Below, in pieces: positions 22,414-26,736 of a stretch of DNA of 26,736 nt. The position numbers and the translations under genes are program-made. The notes beneath the pieces were generated by a model, which was not told where the DNA came from, made no database searches, and worked only from the letters and a program-made list of their open reading frames with translations. How positions within the stretch are numbered: position 1 is the stretch's first letter; each line of letters opens with the position of its first letter. Where the stretch lies: positions 10,758 to 37,493 of the forward strand of contig DGDL01000083.1 in the NCBI GenBank assembly GCA_002385415.1, read 5' to 3'. Origin of the DNA: Clostridiales bacterium UBA3953. GTDB taxonomy: Bacteria; Bacillota; Clostridia; Oscillospirales; CAG-272.

Positions 22414-23436
22414 TTATTCTTGCGGCACGCCGTGCGTTTTGATATATTCAAGCACTTTTTTATATGCGGATATGCTGAGATGCAGTCCGTCACCGCTTTG
22501 CATATCTTCAGGCAGATAGCCGTCCGGACCGACCAGCACTTCCGCCGTATTAAGGAAATACGCGCCGTTTTCGTTTGCCGCTTTGGCCATCCAGTAGTTG
22601 CCGCGGCAGATTTTATTGTTGTTTATGGATTTTTGCAGTTCGTATGAGGCCGCGACAGGGAACATAGACTGTAGTATCACAGTCGTGTCGGGGCTTTGCT
22701 TTTTGACCTCGCCAATAAGTTTTGCAAATTGGGTGGTAAAATCGTTTTCGCCGAGAAATGAGATGCCGTTTATACCAAGCGCTATGACCAGTATATCGGG
22801 CTTTTTGATGCCGACCGCCTCGCGCACCGTGATTTCGGTGCCCGTATCGGGGAACAGGATTTTGGCATCCGCGACATTGCTGAGCAGCAGCGTGCCGTTT
22901 GACGGCACCCAGACCTGTTTTGTGTCTCTTCCGCCATCAAGCAGCCCGTAGACCTTCAGCCCATAAGTCAGCGAGTCGCCGAGGAAAACAATGCGACGCA
23001 GATACTCGTCGCCTAAATCTTCGGTTTCAGCCAGCACGGTGCCGGGAAACTCTTTTTCGATTCCGTCAAGTCCCATGTAGCGCGGTATGTCCGACGGGTC
23101 TTCTTTTATATCAACCGGCTCGGTCTCCATAGGCTCGGCTATGGCAGGCTCAGACTCGGTGTCAGGCTCGGTGTCGGCCTCTGTCTCAGGGCCGGGCTCG
23201 GTTTCGGGTGCCGCGGTCGCGGCGGTGGTTTCGACGGCTGGCGTTTCGGTGTCTGTTGTGCTTGAATCGTCGCCTGTGATTATCACGATGCCGTCGTCCG
23301 GCTGTTTGCCTTGCAGTGCGCCGGTCGCAAAAAACGCGAGAAGCAATATAAGCAGCACCGCAAGCGCCACTACCGTCGCAATAACCACAACTTTAAATAG
23401 CTGGTCGTAATCGTTTCTTTTGGGTTTATTCGTCAT
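22414..23436 (-). CDS. Membrane-anchored SGNH/GDSL hydrolase with acidic Thr/Pro linker
   Basis: A 340-residue extracellular esterase-like protein. A short basic cytoplasmic tail, one membrane helix (about 15-38), then a low-complexity linker (about 55-112) made of repeated Thr-Glu-Pro units with Ala and Asp, and a SGNH domain (about 147-338). The SGNH blocks are VFLGDSLTYG (Ser155), the Gly/Asn positions in ALGINGI, and SGDGLHLS with the Asp/His pair near the C-terminus. This arrangement presents the hydrolase in or beyond the cell wall, where such enzymes deacetylate polysaccharides or cut lipid/sugar esters. Substrate unknown. ATG has AGGAAAT upstream and lies 13 nt after the membrane-protein stop. 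Confidence 0.9.
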   Translation of the reverse strand: MTNKPKRNDYDQLFKVVVIATVVALAVLLILLLAFFATGALQGKQPDDGIVIITGDDSSTTDTETPAVETTAATAAPETEPGPETEADTEPDTESEPAIAEPMETEPVDIKEDPSDIPRYMGLDGIEKEFPGTVLAETEDLGDEYLRRIVFLGDSLTYGLKVYGLLDGGRDTKQVWVPSNGTLLLSNVADAKILFPDTGTEITVREAVGIKKPDILVIALGINGISFLGENDFTTQFAKLIGEVKKQSPDTTVILQSMFPVAASYELQKSINNNKICRGNYWMAKAANENGAYFLNTAEVLVGPDGYLPEDMQSGDGLHLSISAYKKVLEYIKTHGVPQE

Positions 23437-23449
23437 AATTTCCTGTCAC

Positions 23450-23917
23450 TTAAAATTGTCGTTTATAATGTGAGTTTTCAGCCTTCGCGCGTTTTACCGC
23501 ATATCTTATTATTGCCGCAACAAGCGCCACCATAAGGTATACAGCGACAAAAATCGCGATTATCGCGACGGCAGATGTTCCTGCCCTATAGTAGCCGCTG
23601 AAAAAAATGCCTGTTACTATAAAGTCGGCTGTAAGTGCAAGACCGTGGAGCGCAACTTTCGCGCCGAAAGCCATGGTCTTGCTATAAAATATTCGGTTTG
23701 CAAGCGCGAAGAAAAAGCAAAATACAAGGATAATAACCACGTTGCGCAAAGTCAGCGCGGGTTTGTATTCGGCATCGACTTTCGTCAGCTCCGCAAGCAG
23801 CGCCATCAAAAGAATAACCGCGGTGGATATAAGCCCGAACGGATAGAGTATATCGTACATAAACTTGCGGCTGAAACTTTGCTCGGACGTGTTGCTTTTC
23901 TTAATTTTATCAGACAC
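23450..23917 (-). CDS. Small four-helix membrane protein, DUF3021-like
   Basis: A 155-residue membrane protein with four hydrophobic segments and a basic cytoplasmic N-terminus (MSDKIKKSN). Its size and topology, including the pattern near ANRIFYSKTM between helices two and three, recall DUF3021 membrane proteins, but this is tentative. The start is uncertain: GTG at 23917 has GGAG 11 nt upstream, whereas a TTG at 23926, overlapping the upstream stop as TTGA, would be only 2 nt from the same site. Middle gene of a three-gene operon (epimerase-like, this, SGNH hydrolase). Confidence 0.75.
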   Translation of the reverse strand: MSDKIKKSNTSEQSFSRKFMYDILYPFGLISTAVILLMALLAELTKVDAEYKPALTLRNVVIILVFCFFFALANRIFYSKTMAFGAKVALHGLALTADFIVTGIFFSGYYRAGTSAVAIIAIFVAVYLMVALVAAIIRYAVKRAKAENSHYKRQF

Positions 23918-23922
23918 GACCG

Positions 23923-24891
23923 TCAAATCTCCGAAAAGGTGATTTTAAAGTGGTTGCGGTATGTCCCGCCGGCGTCGATATACTTTTGCGAGCCGTTTGC
24001 CACGGCATCTGCACGCCCGTCAAGCGTGCACGAGGCTGGCTCCAGCCCGGTGACATAGTCTCCCTCTCCAAGTTGGCGCCACTGGACAAGCCTGTCGAGC
24101 AGCCCGTCCGACTCAAAGGATATGCGCATGCGGGTGCTTATCGCGGGGTTGTCTATGCCGAATGTGTTTTCGGACAGGGTGTGGTAATAGCACATCTCGA
24201 CCCATCCGGGCTGGGGCGGCAGCACCTTGTCCCATTCATCAAGACCCTTTTTCGCATGCTCGTCGCGCGGATCGGTTTTTATGGCGGGAATAACAATCTC
24301 TGCCGTCTCGGACAGCAGCGGGTAGCCGATGTTGAAGTGATAGAGCATCGAGATGGGCACGCGCTCGTATCCAAGGTTGGTTATGACGTCGGTCAGCTCA
24401 ATTTCGTCTGCGCCGGCACGGCACTTTATCGTGCGCTCCATTTTGAGCTTTGCGCCGAAAAGGACGCCCTCGCGCATTATGCCCGAAATCTCCACCGCGT
24501 CCTCTTCGGGTGAAAGGCAAACGCACAGGTTTTCGGCGGGTGTGTTGGCGATGCGCCCGTGCATCGAGAGCGTATCGTCAGAGTTGTCCGCAACGCCAAT
24601 ATTCTGAAGTCCGCAGGTGGTCAGAAACCCTCCCGCAAAAGAGCGCAGCCAGCCGGCTCCGCGGTCGTCGTAATACTCGGGAGCGACCACGCCTGTGGGA
24701 GTGAGAAAGGACATGTTGCGGTTTTTATAGCGTACGGTGTAAAGGTCAAGGCAGCGGTCGGCAAGCACCGTGAAATGCAGGCCCGCACCGTTCCAAACGT
24801 CAACGGCGCGAACGCCGGCGGCTTTGCCGCCGGCCATTATATACTCTCTCGCCTCAAAAAGCTGCCTGGGGTGTCCTATATATCTGTTCAT
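23923..24891 (-). CDS. DUF4432 aldose 1-epimerase-like protein
   Basis: A 322-residue galactose-mutarotase-fold protein of the DUF4432 group. Recognisable blocks are LADRCLDLYTVRYKNRNMSFLTPTG, the SMHGRIANTPAE motif carrying the catalytic-type His, YHFNIGYPLL and the C-terminal GLEPASCTLDG. Aldose epimerases interconvert sugar anomers; the DUF4432 members act on unidentified sugars. The start is ATG 24891, because GGAGG lies 8 nt upstream; a TTG five codons earlier would overlap that site. First gene of the operon with the membrane protein and SGNH hydrolase, preceded by an extended -10 promoter. Confidence 0.88.
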   Translation of the reverse strand: MNRYIGHPRQLFEAREYIMAGGKAAGVRAVDVWNGAGLHFTVLADRCLDLYTVRYKNRNMSFLTPTGVVAPEYYDDRGAGWLRSFAGGFLTTCGLQNIGVADNSDDTLSMHGRIANTPAENLCVCLSPEEDAVEISGIMREGVLFGAKLKMERTIKCRAGADEIELTDVITNLGYERVPISMLYHFNIGYPLLSETAEIVIPAIKTDPRDEHAKKGLDEWDKVLPPQPGWVEMCYYHTLSENTFGIDNPAISTRMRISFESDGLLDRLVQWRQLGEGDYVTGLEPASCTLDGRADAVANGSQKYIDAGGTYRNHFKITFSEI

Positions 24892-24934
24892 GATATAAGC
24901 CTCCAAGTAGCCGGTTTGATATTGCTTTTTGCAT

Positions 24935-24943
24935 ATTATAGCA
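24935..24943 (-). promoter_or_regulatory. Extended -10 promoter of the DUF4432 operon
   Basis: On the minus strand TGC-TATAAT (TATAAT at 24935-24940, TG at 24942-24943). There is no good -35 hexamer at the usual distance, as is common for extended -10 promoters. Predicted start near 24928, about 37 nt before the ATG. Confidence 0.65.
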
Positions 24944-25006
24944 CGCCCGTCATTCGAATACTATAAACAAAATGTAAAAACATGCCCGATATTTGCATGG
25001 TAAAAT

Positions 25007-26137
25007 TCAATATTCGTCAATGCAATAGCAGGCGCGGCGGGGAAGCAGTGCGTCCAGTTCTGCCGCGGCAGTACGGTCGAGCGGCGTCGCTTCGCCCTGC
25101 GCGATAAGCTCGGCTGCAGACCTGTATCCGAAAACAAGCTGTGCCAGCCTGCCGCTGTCAAGGCGCAGGCGCGGGGGCGCGTTTGTCGGCTCGCCGCTTA
25201 TATCGTAGACACCGCGATTTTCGGGCAGCACGGGGTCGAGCACCTCAACGGCATACCCATCGGCTCTCGTCGCGCGCAGCAGGGAGCAGACATCGGTCAC
25301 ACCCGCGGCGGTGCGCTCAACAGTCGCGAGCGTTGCGCCTTCCGGGACGGGAGGCGCCATCTCCCCCTCAAAAACATCGGGCGGCAGTGAAACCGTTATG
25401 TCGTGGCTGCCGGCGGCCTCGGCAACCATTGAAATCAGGGCAGGATATGCACTATGCTCGAACGCAAGTGTTTCGGGACATTCGATTCCCCGGGCCGCCC
25501 CGGTGAAAAAGCTGTATCCGACGATTGAGCCGTCGCGAAATGCCGCGGCGCATTTTACGCCGTCGGCGGCATAGTCGCGGTATTTGAGCGCAAAGTCGGC
25601 AAATGAGCGCACAATGCATGCGCTGTATCGCTCGGTGGCGCGCACATACACACTGAAGAGCGCATCCAGCGCTTTTTCCGCGTCGACCAGTCTTGTCTCG
25701 ATACCCGGCATCGGCTCGGGCTGCGGAGCGGAGGAGGGAAGAGCAATAAAGGACTTGTCCGCAACCGGATAATGGCAAAGCGAGCGGTAAATTGCAAAGT
25801 TCACCGGCCGGTATACGACAAGCGGGGTCCCGAGCGAGCGCAGGCGCCGCAGATGCTCGGTCAGCATTGCTCGCATGATGCCGCGACCGCGATATTCGGG
25901 CAACGTCGCGACGCCGGCTACAAGCGCGGCCGGCAGTATGGCATCGCGCACGCGTACGTGCACCGGCAGCGAGTGTGCCGCGCAGACAATTCGGCCGCCT
26001 TCCACCCATACCGCACAGTAGTGCGGCAAAAAGCGCTCTGTGAAAAACCAGTTTGTAAATTCCGGCGAATCGTCAAAACAGTGCCGCCAAAGCGCGTATA
26101 GCTCGTCTCTGTCTTTGAATTTTGCATATCCGAACAT
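25007..26137 (-). CDS. Eis-like GNAT-family N-acetyltransferase
   Basis: A 376-residue protein with an N-terminal GNAT domain and a long C-terminal portion, the layout of Eis-type acetyltransferases. The acetyl-CoA-binding signature is VATLPEYRGRGIMRAML (about 75-91), preceded by the strand AALVAGV, and the family-typical YRPVNFAIYRSLCHYPVAD follows. The C-terminal end (LRLDSGRLAQLVFGYRSAAEL) resembles the sterol-carrier-like final domain. Eis proteins acetylate amines, including aminoglycosides in mycobacteria, but the natural substrate here is unknown and resistance should not be assumed. Start ATG has GAGGTG 7 nt upstream. Single gene between two operons; the 100-nt gap after it has no clear terminator. 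Confidence 0.88.
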   Translation of the reverse strand: MFGYAKFKDRDELYALWRHCFDDSPEFTNWFFTERFLPHYCAVWVEGGRIVCAAHSLPVHVRVRDAILPAALVAGVATLPEYRGRGIMRAMLTEHLRRLRSLGTPLVVYRPVNFAIYRSLCHYPVADKSFIALPSSAPQPEPMPGIETRLVDAEKALDALFSVYVRATERYSACIVRSFADFALKYRDYAADGVKCAAAFRDGSIVGYSFFTGAARGIECPETLAFEHSAYPALISMVAEAAGSHDITVSLPPDVFEGEMAPPVPEGATLATVERTAAGVTDVCSLLRATRADGYAVEVLDPVLPENRGVYDISGEPTNAPPRLRLDSGRLAQLVFGYRSAAELIAQGEATPLDRTAAAELDALLPRRACYCIDEY

Positions 26138-26165
26138 ATATAATCACCTCAAAAAGCCAAATTTA

Positions 26166-26200
26166 ACGGGGGCAGCGTTTTTGCAACGCGTTCCCCCCGT
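26166..26200 (-). terminator. Hairpin terminator after the YitT-family gene
   Basis: ACGGGGG (26166-26172) pairs with CCCCCGT (26194-26200), with an inner GCGTT/AACGC stem (26175-26179 and 26185-26189). On the minus strand it is followed by TAAATTT, a weak T-tract. It lies between the YitT stop and the GNAT start. Confidence 0.75.
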
Positions 26201-26222
26201 ATTCAGCTGGGCACAAAAGGTT

Positions 26223-26736
26223 TCATTCCTGCCTGAAACCCCGCCCGACAATATCGCTTGTGTTTGTTATGGCAAAAAACGCTTGCGGGTCAAGCTCGCG
26301 GATTTTGCGCTGGAGACGCGCGCCCTCGATACGCTTGCATACAACAAGCAGAAGCGTCTTTTTGTTGTGAGTGTAGCCGCCCGTCGATTCGATTTCGGTG
26401 ACGCTGCGGTCCAATTCTTCGATTATATATCGCTTTATCGGCTCCGGATTGTCGGTTACAACGGTGAAATATTTGCCGAGGTTGATTGACTCGAGCACGC
26501 TGTCAACGAGAAATGATTTCATAAACAGTCCCAAAAGGGAAAACAGCCCGATTTTCACGCCGTATGCGAGAAATGCCGACGATGCAATAAAAAAGTCGGA
26601 CACAAAAAGCGCTTTGCCGGTATCGACGGATGTAAATTTCCTGAAAATCAGCGCCACGATGTCGGTTCCGCCGGACGAGGCGCGGCTGCTGAATAGCAGC
26701 GCCGAGCCGATTGCGGAAAGCAGAATGGCATAGACA
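26223..26736 (-). CDS. YitT/DUF2179 family membrane protein, C-terminal part (cut by window edge)
   Basis: The last about 170 residues of a YitT-type protein; the N-terminal helices lie beyond the right edge. Seen are the conserved glycine loop SSGGTDIVALIFRK, two further membrane segments, then a cytoplasmic DUF2179 domain (from about YFTVVTDNPEPIKRYIIEEL) with STGGYTHNKK, a VVCKRIEGARLQRKIRELDPQAF segment split here by family-typical spacing, and the end DIVGRGF. The reading frame stays open to base 26736; a GTG at 26657 is internal, not the start. The function of this widespread Bacillota family is unknown. Confidence 0.92.
   Translation of the reverse strand, partial: VYAILLSAIGSALLFSSRASSGGTDIVALIFRKFTSVDTGKALFVSDFFIASSAFLAYGVKIGLFSLLGLFMKSFLVDSVLESINLGKYFTVVTDNPEPIKRYIIEELDRSVTEIESTGGYTHNKKTLLLVVCKRIEGARLQRKIRELDPQAFFAITNTSDIVGRGFRQE

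Noticed and set aside
25007..26137. Calling the Eis-like protein an antibiotic-resistance gene
   Set aside because: Family membership alone does not show aminoglycoside acetylation, and no resistance context is present.

Overview
The window looks like chromosomal DNA from an anaerobic, Gram-positive, Clostridia-type bacterium (Bacillota, moderate-to-high GC, probably gut or sediment; the lineage is inferred from gene content only). The evidence is an LtaS-type lipoteichoic acid synthase, a tRNA-sensing T-box leader, a DUF512/der/plsY block, a DUF177-rpmF pair, an oxygen-sensitive-lifestyle DUF1858/DUF438-hemerythrin pair and a YitT-family protein. Genes are dense and mostly in short operons, and many promoters are near the sigma-A consensus. 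I see no tRNA gene, CRISPR array, phage, transposon or rRNA.

Left part (1-7956): the 5' end of rnpB (RNase P RNA) runs off the left edge on the minus strand and is divergent from the LTA synthase gene. A four-gene minus-strand operon follows: PurM-like AIR synthase, PfkB-type kinase, alpha/beta hydrolase, ruvX. It has a consensus promoter at about 6074-6102 and a terminator at 2257-2280. Its promoter sits back-to-back with the promoter of a plus-strand pair, a PsbP/DUF1795-like lipoprotein and a cysteine desulfurase, which ends in a clear terminator.

Middle part (7957-17560): a mannoside-use cassette (GH38 alpha-mannosidase, zinc-site-lacking ROK kinase, MFS transporter) has its own promoter. 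A roughly 200-nt stretch with a long hairpin lies before the transporter. Housekeeping genes follow: DUF177-rpmF, a PDZ/radical-SAM DUF512 protein, the ribosome-assembly GTPase Der and the acyltransferase PlsY, which most likely starts at a TTG.

The most interesting element is at 17602-19581. A consensus promoter drives a complete T-box leader whose specifier reads UAC (tyrosine). It controls transcription of a single class I adenylate-forming acyl-CoA ligase, not tyrS or a known tyrosine biosynthesis or transport gene. A plausible explanation (inference) is salvage of an aromatic acid to make tyrosine through an aryl-CoA.

Right part (19590-26736), all minus strand: a DUF1858 protein overlapping a DUF438/hemerythrin/PAS sensor; an unrecognised 371-residue, possibly TIM-barrel protein; a three-gene operon (DUF4432 aldose-epimerase-like, small membrane protein, membrane-anchored SGNH hydrolase); an Eis-like GNAT acetyltransferase; and the C-terminal part of a YitT/DUF2179 membrane protein cut by the right edge.
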